64,000 bases of DNA from Luteimonas wenzhouensis (GTDB lineage Bacteria; Pseudomonadota; Gammaproteobacteria; Xanthomonadales; Xanthomonadaceae). The stretch is taken from the NCBI RefSeq assembly GCF_007859305.1, contig NZ_VOHE01000003.1:1-64000 (forward strand). Direction: 5' to 3'. Positions 38,753-47,752 of this stretch are shown here, piece by piece; the first letter of the stretch is position 1, and each line of letters opens with the position of its first letter. Made by a program: the position numbers and the translations under genes. The notes beneath the pieces were generated by a model. It was not told the origin of the DNA, did no database searches, and was given only the letters and a program-made list of their open reading frames with translations.

Positions 38753-39232
38753 ATGGGCGATATTCGACAGGGGGCGGCGGCGGCGCTGTGGCAGGACCTG
38801 GTCCGCGAGGCGCAGGCCGCCAGCGGCGACGCGCTGGACGAATCCCGGGAGAGCTACCTGGTGTTCGTGCTGTTGCGTCACCAGCGCGATGAACGGTTGC
38901 TGGCGCGGATCCAGGCGCTGGAGTGGCTGCACGCGCAGCAGCAGGTCGGCCGCGTGCGCACCGATGCGCTGCGCGACGTGGGCGACCGCTGCCTGCTGGT
39001 GGCGGGTCTGTTCCCGGACCTGGCGCAGCGCCGCCGGGTGAGCGTGGACTACTTCGTCGACCTGGGCCGCGGCGCCTACCAGGCCGTGGCCGACGCCGGG
39101 CGCGACGCGTATGCCGAGCTGTTCGCGCACCTGGCCGCGGGCTACCGCGAGCTGGTCTCGGTGCTGCGCCGGATCCGCGGCCCGGCGGGCGCGGCCGGCC
39201 TGTTGCGACCGGCGCCGGCAGTGTTGCACTGA
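38753..39232 (+). CDS. Conserved-looking hypothetical protein, helical
   Basis: 159 residues from the ATG at 38753, preceded by TTGGAGGG seven bases upstream. I do not recognise the family. It is largely alpha-helical and soluble, with charged helices such as LVFVLLRHQRDERLLARIQALEWLHAQQQ and a C-terminal part rich in alanine and tyrosine. No signal peptide, cysteine pair or nucleotide motif is evident. Codon use and composition match the neighbours. In the leader an inverted repeat, TGTCAGCA (38663-38670) with TGCTGACA (38683-38690), may be a hairpin or operator. The function is unknown. Confidence 0.75.
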   Translation: MGDIRQGAAAALWQDLVREAQAASGDALDESRESYLVFVLLRHQRDERLLARIQALEWLHAQQQVGRVRTDALRDVGDRCLLVAGLFPDLAQRRRVSVDYFVDLGRGAYQAVADAGRDAYAELFAHLAAGYRELVSVLRRIRGPAGAAGLLRPAPAVLH

Positions 39233-39264
39233 CCCGCCGCCCCGGCGCAGGTCCGCGCGCGCAA

Positions 39265-39294
39265 GGCGCCGGCGGACGTGCGTCCACCGGCGCC
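39265..39294 (-). terminator. Strong hairpin after btuB, probable terminator
   Basis: Bases 39265-39277 pair with 39282-39294 around a four-base loop, a 13-pair stem. Its only irregular pair is a U-G wobble when read on the minus strand and a C-A mismatch on the plus strand. This favours function for btuB, whose stop lies eight bases upstream. No T-run follows. Confidence 0.5.
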
Positions 39295-39302
39295 CGCGCA
39301 GG

Positions 39303-41177
39303 TCAGCGCACCGGGCGCCAGCGCAGCGCCAGGTGGAACTCGCGCCCGGGCTGGTAGTACCAGGCCACGGTCTCGTACTCGCGGTCGAACACGTTGCTGG
39401 CACGCGCCAGCAGCGTCCAGTCCGGGTGCGGCGCGTACTCCAGTCGCAGGTCGGCGGTGGCATGGCCGCCCAGGCGCACGATGTTGGCCGGATCGTCGTA
39501 GCGCGCGCCGGCACCCTTGACGGTGATGCCCGCGCGCAGCGGGCCGAAGTCGCGGTCCAGGTCGATCCGGCCGGTGGTGCGCGCGCGCCGCGCCAGCACG
39601 TGGCCGTGGTTGGCGCCGTGGCTGCGGTCGCGCGGATCGGCGTGGCTCAGCTCCAGCGCCACGTCGATCCCGGCCAGGGTGGTGCCGAACGAGAACTCGG
39701 CGCCGCGCACGCGCGCCTGGTCGACGTTGCTGCCCACGCCGCGGTAGTCCGGTGGCGGATAGACGAACACGATCAGGTCGTCGATGCGGCTCTCGTACAC
39801 GTCCAGTGCCCAGTGGTGCCCGGCGGTGCTGCGCGCCAGCCCGAGGTTGAGGCTGACCGACTCCTCCGGGCGCAGGCCGGGGCTCTCCGAACCGGGGTAG
39901 TAGAGGTCGTTGAACGTCGGCGCCTTGAAGCCGGTGCCCAGGCTCGCGGTCAGGCGCAGGCCGTTGCCCGCGTCCAGGCCCCAGCCCAGGCCGCCGGTGA
40001 CGTGGCTGCCGAACTGCTCGTTGTCGTCGTGGCGCAGGCTGGCCTGGACGCGCTGCCTGCCCACGCGCCCGCCGTAGGCGGCGAACACGCCGGTGTTCGC
40101 GCGCCCGGACACGGCGTAGGCCGTGGTGCTGTCGACGCGGTCCTCGAGATGGTCGACGCCGAGGCTGAGCAGGTGCGCGTCCGCCAGCCGCACGTCGGCC
40201 TGCAACGAGGCGCTGTCGCGCCGGGTCTGGAAGCTGGCGCGCGGCTCGTCGTCGTGGAAGTCGTCGGAGCGGTCGACGTTGCGCGCCAGCGCCAGCGTCG
40301 TCGTGACCCGACCCTGCTCCGGCGCGTGCTGCAGGCGTGCCCCGGCGATGCGCTGGCGCACCCGCGAGCGGTTGGTCCACGAGCCGTCGAACTCGTTCTC
40401 GCCATCGGCCTGCAGGAAGCGGCCATCCAGCACCAGCGCGTCGCCCAGGCGCATCCCGCCGCGCAGGTTGAGCGAGGTGTTGCGGTAGCCGTCCTCGTCG
40501 GGCTCGTCGGCGAAGCAGCCCTGGAACAACGCGTCCGACCCGCGGCAGGCATTGATGCCGTCGGTGGCGTCATAGGCGCCGTCCACGCCGATCCAGCCAC
40601 GCTTGCCGCGGTAACCGAAGCCGGCGCTGGCCTCGCGCGCGCCGTGGCTGCCGGCGCCGACCCGCGCGTGGCGCGACAGCCCGGGTGCACCGCCGTCGCG
40701 GGTGAAGACCTGGATCACGCCGCCGATCGCCTCGGAGCCGTACAGGCTCGAGCGCGGCCCGCGGATGATCTCGATGCGTTCGATCTGCGCCAGCGGCAGG
40801 TCCTGGAACGCCGGCATCCCGGCGGTGGCCGAGTTCATCTTCACCCCGTCCACCAGCACCAGCACGTGGTCGGACTCGGTGCCGCGGATGTACAGGCTGC
40901 TGAGCTTGCCGCGGCCGCCGGTATTGCCCACGTCGATGCCGGCGCGGCCGCGCAGCAGTTCGATCAGGTCGCGCGCCTGGCTGCGCTCGATCTCCTCGCG
41001 CTCGATCACCTGCGCCGGCACCAGGCTGTCGGCCAGGCGTTCCTGGCTGCGGCTGGCGGTGACGAGCACGGTGTCGAGGTCGGTGGCGGCGCCTTCGGCG
41101 CGGACGCCGGCGGGAGCCGCCAGCACGGGAAGGAACACCAGGGTGGCGGCGATGGCCGCCGGTAGGGAATGACGCAT
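39303..41177 (-). CDS. btuB: TonB-dependent vitamin B12 receptor BtuB
   Basis: 624 residues from the ATG at 41177, preceded by GGAGG. The signal peptide ends AGVRAEG, and a TonB box (DTVLVTASR) follows. The plug shows the BtuB pattern: DLIELLRGRAGIDVGNTGGRG, SLYIRGTESDHVLVLVDGVKMN and RIEIIRGPRSSLYGSEAIGGVIQVFT. The barrel ends HLALRWRPVR; the sequence is of normal BtuB length. Outer-membrane uptake of cobalamin is also supported by the cobalamin riboswitch directly upstream. The longer frame starting at 41339 runs through the riboswitch and is not used. Confidence 0.95.
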   Translation of the reverse strand: MRHSLPAAIAATLVFLPVLAAPAGVRAEGAATDLDTVLVTASRSQERLADSLVPAQVIEREEIERSQARDLIELLRGRAGIDVGNTGGRGKLSSLYIRGTESDHVLVLVDGVKMNSATAGMPAFQDLPLAQIERIEIIRGPRSSLYGSEAIGGVIQVFTRDGGAPGLSRHARVGAGSHGAREASAGFGYRGKRGWIGVDGAYDATDGINACRGSDALFQGCFADEPDEDGYRNTSLNLRGGMRLGDALVLDGRFLQADGENEFDGSWTNRSRVRQRIAGARLQHAPEQGRVTTTLALARNVDRSDDFHDDEPRASFQTRRDSASLQADVRLADAHLLSLGVDHLEDRVDSTTAYAVSGRANTGVFAAYGGRVGRQRVQASLRHDDNEQFGSHVTGGLGWGLDAGNGLRLTASLGTGFKAPTFNDLYYPGSESPGLRPEESVSLNLGLARSTAGHHWALDVYESRIDDLIVFVYPPPDYRGVGSNVDQARVRGAEFSFGTTLAGIDVALELSHADPRDRSHGANHGHVLARRARTTGRIDLDRDFGPLRAGITVKGAGARYDDPANIVRLGGHATADLRLEYAPHPDWTLLARASNVFDREYETVAWYYQPGREFHLALRWRPVR

Positions 41178-41310
41178 GCAGTCCTCCGTCGCGCGCACGC
41201 CCACGTACGCGCAGGGGTTACGGGGAGTCGCGAACGAAGGACCGCGCAGCGTGATCCATGCCGGCATCGCCGCCGCGACGCCCTCCGCGTCGCAACCAGT
41301 GGACTTCGTG

Positions 41311-41485
41311 GCCGGTCTCCGGACTTGCGCGCGAGGCATCCGATGCCTCGGCCGTCGCGCCTTCCCATGCCTGCGGCACAGTGGCGGATGCGGCGGCCTG
41401 GACGCGCCTACCGTTGCGGGGGCAGTGCCGGACTGGCCGTGTCGCGTATCGCGACGCCGGCGTCACCGGCTTCCCGTTTCAGCCC
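41311..41485 (-). ncRNA. Cobalamin (B12) riboswitch controlling btuB
   Basis: Read on the minus strand, all conserved blocks appear in order: GAAACGGGAAGCCGGTGACG, CTGCCCCCGCAACGGTAG, the B12 box GCCACTGTGCCGCAGG, TGGGAAGGCG, and AGTCCGGAGACCGGCC at the 3' end. A 133-base expression platform separates it from the btuB ATG at 41177. It should reduce btuB expression when adenosyl- or methylcobalamin is plentiful, by sequestering the ribosome-binding site or by termination. The stretch 41486-41592 upstream holds no gene and presumably the promoter. Confidence 0.95.
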
Positions 41486-41592
41486 TTGGACGAACGTCCG
41501 CGGGCCACCTCGAAGCGGGTGCATTGTAGGGCGGATCGCACGCGCTTGCCTCCCGTGCCCGGAAGCGCGCGCCTGGACGCGCCGGGGCGCGT

Positions 41593-41964
41593 TCAGTCGT
41601 CGCCGCCGGGGCGGTCGAGGAGCTCGGGCGCCGGCATCGCGCCTTCGTCCTGGTGGTGGGTGGTGGTCACCGGGGCGGCGGCGGGACGCCCGCGCGGCGG
41701 GGGCAGCTCGGCGGTGGCCGCCTCCACCGCCGCGACCAGTTCGGCCCGCCGGGCCTCGGGCACGTCCTGCCAGTGGCAGTCCTGCAGCGCCCCTTCGAGC
41801 GCATAGAGCATGTTCAGGCTCGGCTTGAAGCCCGCCCGGCGTACTCGCATGAACGCTTCTACCGCGCCCACCGCCACCAGGTCGGCCTCGGTGCGCAGGC
41901 CCACCTGGCGCAGCCAGGCCGCGGACTTGGGGCCGATGTTGCGCATTTTCAGCGGTTCAGTCAT
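41593..41964 (-). CDS. TfoX C-terminal-domain protein
   Basis: 123 residues from the ATG at 41964, which overlaps the stop of the upstream gene by ATGA. MRNIGPKSAAWLRQVGLRTEADL is a helix-hairpin-helix-like TfoX_C motif. LYALEGALQDCHWQDVP and a helix with ELVAAVEAATAEL follow. The last 30 residues are low-complexity. The N-terminal TfoX domain of competence regulators is missing, so a competence role cannot be assumed. Translational coupling links it to the methionine sulfoxide reductase. Confidence 0.85.
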   Translation of the reverse strand: MTEPLKMRNIGPKSAAWLRQVGLRTEADLVAVGAVEAFMRVRRAGFKPSLNMLYALEGALQDCHWQDVPEARRAELVAAVEAATAELPPPRGRPAAAPVTTTHHQDEGAMPAPELLDRPGGDD

Positions 41965-42443
41965 GGCAGCGACTCGAGGTAGATGCGGGCGATGGTTTCC
42001 AGCCCCTCCTGGTCGACAACGTCGAAACGCGCCGGATCCGGGCTGTCCAGGTCGAATACCCCCAGCAGCTCGCCGCCGCGCACCAGCGGTACCACCAGCT
42101 CCGAGCGCGAGGCCGCGTCGCAGGCGATGTGGCCGGGGAAGGCCTCGACGTCGTCCACCCGCTGGGTGCGGCGGGTGCGCGCGGCGGCGCCGCAGACCCC
42201 CTTGTCGAGCGGGATCCGCACGCACGCCGGCAGCCCCTGGAAGGGGCCGACCACCAGCTCGGTGCCGTCGAAGAAGTAGAAGCCCACCCAGTTCAGCCGC
42301 GGCAGCGCGTGGTAGACCAGCGCCGACAGGTTGGCGGCATTGGCGATGCGATCGGGCTCGCCGTGCACCAAGGCGCGCGCCTGGTCTGCGAGCTGGGCGT
42401 ACTGCTGCGCCGTGTCGCCGCTTAGACTGGTGGGCGTGAACAT
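41961..42443 (-). CDS. msrC: Free methionine-(R)-sulfoxide reductase (GAF domain, fRMsr)
   Basis: 160 residues forming one GAF domain. NWVGFYFFDGTELVVGPFQG, ACVRIPLDKGVCG and HIACDAASRSELVVPL are close to E. coli YebR/MsrC. Cys74, Cys84 and Cys108 match the three redox cysteines (84, 94, 118 in E. coli numbering). It reduces free methionine-R-sulfoxide in the cytosol using thioredoxin. It is first in a two-gene minus-strand operon with the TfoX_C gene and diverges from bioD. Confidence 0.93.
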   Translation of the reverse strand: MFTPTSLSGDTAQQYAQLADQARALVHGEPDRIANAANLSALVYHALPRLNWVGFYFFDGTELVVGPFQGLPACVRIPLDKGVCGAAARTRRTQRVDDVEAFPGHIACDAASRSELVVPLVRGGELLGVFDLDSPDPARFDVVDQEGLETIARIYLESLP

Positions 42444-42548
42444 GGGGCCAGTCTAACAGCGCCGCCGCGCGCGATCGGGAGACAGGGTGCAGGCAGGCAG
42501 GCGGACATGGCGTCGGGCGAACCGGGACCGTGCGCGCGGGAGCGCGTG

Positions 42549-43214
42549 GTGAGCGTTGCGTGGTTGGTCACCGGCACCGACACGGGGGTCGGCAAGACCT
42601 TCGCCTCGGTGGCGCTGCTGCACCAGCTGCGCGGGCGCGGCCTGCGCGCGGTGGGCATGAAGCCGGTGGCGGCGGGCAGCGCGCACACCGCGCAGGGCTG
42701 GCGCAACGAGGATGCGCTGGCGCTGCTCGCGGCCAGCAACCCGCGGCCCGCGTACGCCGACCTCAATCCCTTCGCACTGCCGGCGGCCACCGCGCCGCAG
42801 CTGGCCGAACGCGAGGCTGGCGTCGAGGTGGCCCTTCCGCCGCTGCTGGCTGCGTTTTCGCGACTGTCGGCGCTGGCCGACGTGGTGGTGGTGGAGGGCG
42901 CGGGCGGCTGGCTGGCGCCGCTGGGCGACGGGCTGGAGCATGCCGATCTCGCGCGTGCGATCGGCGGCGAGGTGCTGCTGGTGGTCGGCCTGCGCCTGGG
43001 CTGCCTGAGCCATGCGCGCCTCACCGCGCGCGCCATCCAGGCCGACGGCTGCCGCCTGGCGGGCTGGATCGGCAACCGCGTCGATCCGGGCTTCGAGCCC
43101 GTGGACGACTACCTCGACCTGTTGCGAGAGGCCCTGCCCGCACCCTGCCTGGGCGTGCTCGACCACGGCGCCGATCCCCGCGCCGCCGCGCGCGCCCTGG
43201 CGCTCCCGCTGTAG
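42549..43214 (+). CDS. bioD: Dethiobiotin synthetase
   Basis: 221 residues from a GTG at 42549, the start that best fits the family; an ATG at 42507 would add 14 residues. WLVTGTDTGVGKT is the P-loop, GMKPVAAGS carries the substrate-binding lysine, and VVVEGAGGWLAPLGD follows with the conserved VEGAGG. LVVGLRLGCLSHARLT and GWIGNRVDP belong to the C-terminal half. It closes the ureido ring of biotin from diaminopelargonate, CO2 and ATP. No other bio gene is in the window. Confidence 0.94.
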   Translation: MSVAWLVTGTDTGVGKTFASVALLHQLRGRGLRAVGMKPVAAGSAHTAQGWRNEDALALLAASNPRPAYADLNPFALPAATAPQLAEREAGVEVALPPLLAAFSRLSALADVVVVEGAGGWLAPLGDGLEHADLARAIGGEVLLVVGLRLGCLSHARLTARAIQADGCRLAGWIGNRVDPGFEPVDDYLDLLREALPAPCLGVLDHGADPRAAARALALPL

Positions 43215-43314
43215 GAGCGGTTTCAGCCGCGACCCCGGACGCCGGGTGCCGCCGCCGTCAGCCGTGCGCCATCGAGGGGCGGCACGACCGGCATCGGGCC
43301 GCGCCGCCGCTCCG

Positions 43315-46300
43315 TCACGCGTGCTGCGGCTCCGCCGCCGCCGCCGCGGCCCCCGCGTCGCGGGCGTGGTCGCGCGCCAGGTACATGTAGAACGCCGGCA
43401 GCACGAACAGGGTGAACAGCGTGCCGATGGTCATGCCCGAGGCGATCACCGTGCCCATCGAGAAGCGCGAGGCCGCACCCGGTCCCCGGGCGATGAGCAG
43501 CGGGACCATCGCGAACACCAGCGCCGCGGTGGTCATCAGCACCGGGCGCAGGCGGATCGCCGCGGCCCGCTCGATCGCCTCGCGCTTGGACAGCCCCTCG
43601 TTGATCTGCAGCTTGTTGGCGAACTCCACGATCAGGATGCCGTGCTTGGAGATCACGCCCACCAGGGTGACCAGGCCGACCTGGGTGTAGATGTTGATGC
43701 TCATCCCGGGGAAGGCCTCGATCCCGGCGAAGCCGAGGATCCCGCCCACGATCGCGAGCACGTTGAGCGTCAGCAGCGCGCCGCAGATCGCCATCGGCAC
43801 CGTCAGCAGCATGATCGTGGCGTCGCGGAAACTCTCGAACTGCGCCGACAGCACCAGGAAGATCACCACCAGCGCCAAGGCCAGGGTCAGCAGCATCGCC
43901 GATCCTTCCTGCTTGAACTGGCGCGACTCGCCGGCGTAGTCGACGGTGTAGCCCTGCGGCAGGATGTCGCGCGCGGCCTGGTCGAGGATCGCCAGCGCCT
44001 CGCCCTTGCTCACCCCGGGGCGCGGGGCGAAGGTGATCGCCACCGCGTTGAGCTGCTGGAAGCGCTTGAGCGATTGCGGCTGCGCGCTGTCCTTCAGCGT
44101 CACCAGGGTCGAGAGCGGGATCAGCTCGCCGTCGCGGGTGCGGGTGTAGTAGTGCTGCAGGTCGGAGGCGTTGAGCCGGTCGCTGCGCTGGACCTGCGGG
44201 ATCACCAGGTACGAGCGGTTCTGCATCGCGAAGCGGTTGGTGTAGCCGCCCGAGAGCATCGCCGACATGTCGGCCGCCAGGGTGCGCATGTCGATGCCCA
44301 GCGAGGCCGCCTTGTCGCGGTCGATGTGCACCTCGATGCGCGGCTTGTCGATCTTCAGGTCCTTGTCGAGGAAGATGAAGCGGCGGCTTTCCATCGCCCG
44401 CTGCAGGATCGCGTCGGCCAGTTCGTCGAGCTGGGCCAGGTCGCCGACGCCGCCGATGATGAACTCGCCGCCGCCGTCGCCGCCGGCGCTGGGCAGCGAA
44501 GGCGGGACCAGGGCGAAGGTGTTCAGGCCGGTGACCTCTGCGATCTGCGGCTGCAGGTCCTGCTCGAGCACCTGCTTGGTCGAGCGGCTGCGCTCGCTCC
44601 AGGGCTTGAGCACGAAGCCGGCCATCGCCATCGGGCTGGCGCCGCCGCCGCTGCCGCCGAAGCCGCCGTTGAACAGGAAGTAGTCCTGGACTTCGGGAAT
44701 GCCCTGGGCGATCCGCGACATCTCCTCGGTGTAGCGCTCGACGTAGTCCAGGGTCGCGGTCGGGTCGGCCTGGGAGATCGCGAAGACGAAGCCCTCGTCC
44801 TCCAGCGGCGCCGGTTCCTTGGGAGCGGTGGCGTACAGGAACACGCACGAGACCAGCACGATGGCGCCGAACACGGCGACCACCGACTTCGTCTCCAGGG
44901 TGCCGTGCAGGCGCCGCATGTAGCCCGACTGCAGCGCATCGAACTTCCGGTCCAGCCAGGCCTCGAGCCGGCCCTTGCCGCCCGCGCCGTGCGACTTGAG
45001 GATCTTCGAGCTCATCATCGGCGTGAGCGTGAGCGCGATCACGCCCGACAGCAGCACGCTGCCGGCCAGGGTGAAGGCGAACTCGGTGAACAGGATGCCG
45101 GTCAGCCCGCCCTGGAAGCCGATCGGCAGGTACACCGCCACCAGGGTGGTGGTCATCGCCACCACCGGCCAGGCCAGCTCGCGCGCGCCCTTGATCGCCG
45201 CGTCGTAGGGCGACATGCCCTCCTCGATGTGGCGGTGGATGTTCTCCAGCACGATGATCGCGTCATCGACCACGATGCCGATCGCCAGCACCATCGCCAG
45301 CAGCGTCAGCAGGTTGATGGTGAAGCCCATCAACAGCATCAGGAACAGCGCGCCAATGAGCGACAGCGGCACGGTGACCGCCGGGATCAGCACGCTGCGC
45401 AGCGAGCCCAGGAACAGGTAGATCACCACGATTACGATGATCACCGCCTCGATGATCGTGCTCACCACCTCGTTGATCGCGTCCTGGATCGCCTCGGTGC
45501 TGTCGTAGGGGATGGTGGCGACCAGGCCCTCGGGCAGCTGCGGCACGATCTCGTTGTCCCACAGTGCGCGCACGTCGGCGATCACGTCCAGCGAGTTGGC
45601 GTCGGGCGAGACGAAGATGCCCATGAAGGTGGCCGATTCGCCGTTGATCCGCACCGAGGTGCCGTAGTTTTCCGAGCCCAGCACCACGTCGGCCACGTCG
45701 CCCAGGCGCACGATCGCGCCGCCTTCCTCGCGGATCACCAGCTGGCGGAACTCCTCCGGGCTCTGCAGGTCGGTGCGCGCGGTCATGTCGATCGCGACCA
45801 TCTGGCCCTTGGTCGAACCCACCGCGGAGAGCACGTTGTTGGCCCGCAGCGCGTTGGCCACGTCGCTGGCGGTGACCTGCAGCGCGGCCATGCGGTCGGG
45901 CTTGAGCCACACCCGCATCGCGAACGTGCCGGCGCCGAGGATGTCGGCGCGCTGCACGCCCGGCACCGTCACCAGCTTGGGCTGGACCACGCGGGTGAGG
46001 TAGTCGGTGATCTGGTTGTTGTCGAGCGTCTCGCTGGCGAACGACACGTACATCGCCGCGATCTGCTGGCCCTGCTGCAGGTCGATCACCGGGTCCTCGG
46101 ACTCGGGCGGCAGCTGGCCGCGCATCTTGTTGACCTTGGCCGCGATCTGGGTCAGCGCCTCGTTCGGGTCGTGGTCCAGGCGGATGTAGGCCTGGATCGT
46201 GCTCACGCCGGCCGAACTGGTCGAGGACATGTAGTCGATGCCCTCGGCGCTGGCGATCTCGCGTTCGAGCGGGGTGGTGATGAAGCCCTGGATCAGGTCC

Positions 46301-46467
46301 GCGTCCGCGCCGTAGTACACCGTGGTCACGTTGACCACCGCGTTGCGCAGCTCCGGGTACTGGCGGACGTTGAGCTCGGAGAACGCGCGCAGCCCGAAGA
46401 TCAGGATGAACAGGCTGACGACCATCGCCAGCACCGGCTTGTTGATGAAGATGTCGGTGAATTTCAT
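43315..46467 (-). CDS. RND multidrug efflux permease (HAE1 family), first system
   Basis: 1050 residues, the AcrB/MexB length, with twelve membrane segments and two large periplasmic loops. It begins MKFTDIFINKPVLAMVVSLF. The proton relay is intact: GIVVDDAIIVLENI in segment 4 and VGVISKHGILIVEF in segment 10. QPKLVTVPGVQRADI is in the porter domain. It would expel drugs or other toxic compounds across the envelope with the adaptor encoded just before it. No outer-membrane factor gene is nearby. It is third in the minus-strand run TetR, adaptor, permease, 60 bases after the adaptor. Confidence 0.94.
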   Translation of the reverse strand: MKFTDIFINKPVLAMVVSLFILIFGLRAFSELNVRQYPELRNAVVNVTTVYYGADADLIQGFITTPLEREIASAEGIDYMSSTSSAGVSTIQAYIRLDHDPNEALTQIAAKVNKMRGQLPPESEDPVIDLQQGQQIAAMYVSFASETLDNNQITDYLTRVVQPKLVTVPGVQRADILGAGTFAMRVWLKPDRMAALQVTASDVANALRANNVLSAVGSTKGQMVAIDMTARTDLQSPEEFRQLVIREEGGAIVRLGDVADVVLGSENYGTSVRINGESATFMGIFVSPDANSLDVIADVRALWDNEIVPQLPEGLVATIPYDSTEAIQDAINEVVSTIIEAVIIVIVVIYLFLGSLRSVLIPAVTVPLSLIGALFLMLLMGFTINLLTLLAMVLAIGIVVDDAIIVLENIHRHIEEGMSPYDAAIKGARELAWPVVAMTTTLVAVYLPIGFQGGLTGILFTEFAFTLAGSVLLSGVIALTLTPMMSSKILKSHGAGGKGRLEAWLDRKFDALQSGYMRRLHGTLETKSVVAVFGAIVLVSCVFLYATAPKEPAPLEDEGFVFAISQADPTATLDYVERYTEEMSRIAQGIPEVQDYFLFNGGFGGSGGGASPMAMAGFVLKPWSERSRSTKQVLEQDLQPQIAEVTGLNTFALVPPSLPSAGGDGGGEFIIGGVGDLAQLDELADAILQRAMESRRFIFLDKDLKIDKPRIEVHIDRDKAASLGIDMRTLAADMSAMLSGGYTNRFAMQNRSYLVIPQVQRSDRLNASDLQHYYTRTRDGELIPLSTLVTLKDSAQPQSLKRFQQLNAVAITFAPRPGVSKGEALAILDQAARDILPQGYTVDYAGESRQFKQEGSAMLLTLALALVVIFLVLSAQFESFRDATIMLLTVPMAICGALLTLNVLAIVGGILGFAGIEAFPGMSINIYTQVGLVTLVGVISKHGILIVEFANKLQINEGLSKREAIERAAAIRLRPVLMTTAALVFAMVPLLIARGPGAASRFSMGTVIASGMTIGTLFTLFVLPAFYMYLARDHARDAGAAAAAAEPQHA

Positions 46468-46477
46468 GGCTCGACTC

Positions 46478-46501
46478 CCCCTCCCCCGCGCGCGGGGGAG
46501 G
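46478..46501. repeat. GC-rich palindrome between RND adaptor and permease
   Basis: CCCTCCCCC (46478-46486) and GGGGGAGGG (46493-46501) flank GCGCGC, giving a perfect 24-base palindrome followed by GTCGGGGTGGGGGC. This resembles the common dispersed intergenic repeat of many proteobacteria. In the transcript it would form a hairpin inside the operon that could lower or stabilise the message. Confidence 0.7.
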
Positions 46502-46527
46502 GTCGGGGTGGGGGCGCGGGACCGACG

Positions 46528-47718
46528 TCAGCGGTTCTGCGTCTGCGGCTCCGGGTCGGCGGCCGGCTGGATCTCGTTGTTGATGGTGACCTCGGCCTCG
46601 TTGCGCAGCTTCAGCAGGCCGCTGGTGGCCACCTGCTCGCCGGGCTTGAGTCCCTCGACCACCGCGACCAGGTCGCCGCGGGTCGCCCCGGTGCGGACGA
46701 AGCGCTGGGTGACGACCAGCTTGTTGCCGGTGAGCGGGTTGCCCTGCATGTCGGTCTCGCCCTCCTTGCGCGGCACCTCGCTGATGACGAACACCGCGTT
46801 GCCGTAGGGGTTGAAGCTGACCGCGGTCTGCGGGATCACCACCACCTCGCGTTCGCCGCCCAGCGAGAACCGGACCCTGGCGAACGCGCCCGGGCGCAGC
46901 AGGTGCTCGGGGTTGGCCAGGGTGGCCTGGGCGGTGAAGTTGCGCGTGGACGGGTCGATCCGCGGCTCGATCGCGGTGACCTCGCCCTCGAACTCGCGGC
47001 CGGGCAGGGCGTCGACCGTGGCCCGGATCCTGGTGCCCGGCCGCAGCTTGTCCATGTACTGCTCGGGCAGGGCGAAGTCGAGGTGGATCGGGTCGAGCTG
47101 CTGCAGGGTTACGATCGGGTCGCCCGGCGAGACGAATTGGCCGAGGTTGACCCGGCGGATGCCGAGCTCGCCGGAGAACGGCGCGCGGATGGTCTTCTGC
47201 GCGATCAGCGCGCGCTGCGCCTCGACCTGCGCGTGCGCGTTGGCGGCCGCCGAGACGCGCTGCTGCACCTCGTCCAGCGAGACCAGCTGGTCCTTGCCCA
47301 GCTGCTGCCAGCGCTCGGCCTGGACCTCGGCCAGCCGCGCGGTGCTCTCCAGCGCCTTGAGCGTGGCCACCTCGTTGTCGGTGTTCAGGCGCACCAGGAC
47401 CGCGCCGGCCTTGACCGGCTGCCCGGGCTCGAACTCGATCGCGCGCACCACGCCGCCGGCCTCGGTGGTGACCTCGGTGCCGTTGACGGCCACCAGGGTG
47501 CCGACCGCCTCGCCGTCGTCGCTCCAGCGCTCGACGGTGGCGGTGGCCGCGCTGACCGCGGCCGCCGGTTGCGGCATGTTGTCGAAGAACTCGTTCATCT
47601 GCTTGCCGATGATCGCCTTCACGGCGAACACGCCGCCGAACACCAGCAGCGTCGCGATCAGCATCAGGGTCATGCGCAGCGCGAAGCGGGGCTTGCGCTC
47701 TCTGGAAGCAGTGGACAT
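46528..47718 (-). CDS. RND efflux periplasmic adaptor (membrane fusion protein), first system
   Basis: 396 residues with one N-terminal membrane anchor (about 17-37) and no lipobox. The lipoyl halves (GTLVAVNGTEVTTEAGGVV and IRAPFSGELGIRRVNLGQFV) flank an alpha-helical hairpin (residues about 115-160). Beta-barrel and membrane-proximal domains end in GLKPGEQVATSGLLKLRN. It couples the permease at 43315-46467 to an outer-membrane channel. It lies 34 bases after the TetR gene and shares its transcript. Confidence 0.93.
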   Translation of the reverse strand: MSTASRERKPRFALRMTLMLIATLLVFGGVFAVKAIIGKQMNEFFDNMPQPAAAVSAATATVERWSDDGEAVGTLVAVNGTEVTTEAGGVVRAIEFEPGQPVKAGAVLVRLNTDNEVATLKALESTARLAEVQAERWQQLGKDQLVSLDEVQQRVSAAANAHAQVEAQRALIAQKTIRAPFSGELGIRRVNLGQFVSPGDPIVTLQQLDPIHLDFALPEQYMDKLRPGTRIRATVDALPGREFEGEVTAIEPRIDPSTRNFTAQATLANPEHLLRPGAFARVRFSLGGEREVVVIPQTAVSFNPYGNAVFVISEVPRKEGETDMQGNPLTGNKLVVTQRFVRTGATRGDLVAVVEGLKPGEQVATSGLLKLRNEAEVTINNEIQPAADPEPQTQNR

Positions 47719-47752
47719 GGGGGAGCCTTGGGGGAAGCGTTGGGGGAACGGA

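Noticed and set aside
46478..46501. GC palindrome as a terminator between efflux adaptor and permease
   Set aside because: There is no T-run and the two genes must be co-expressed; the dispersed-repeat explanation is simpler.
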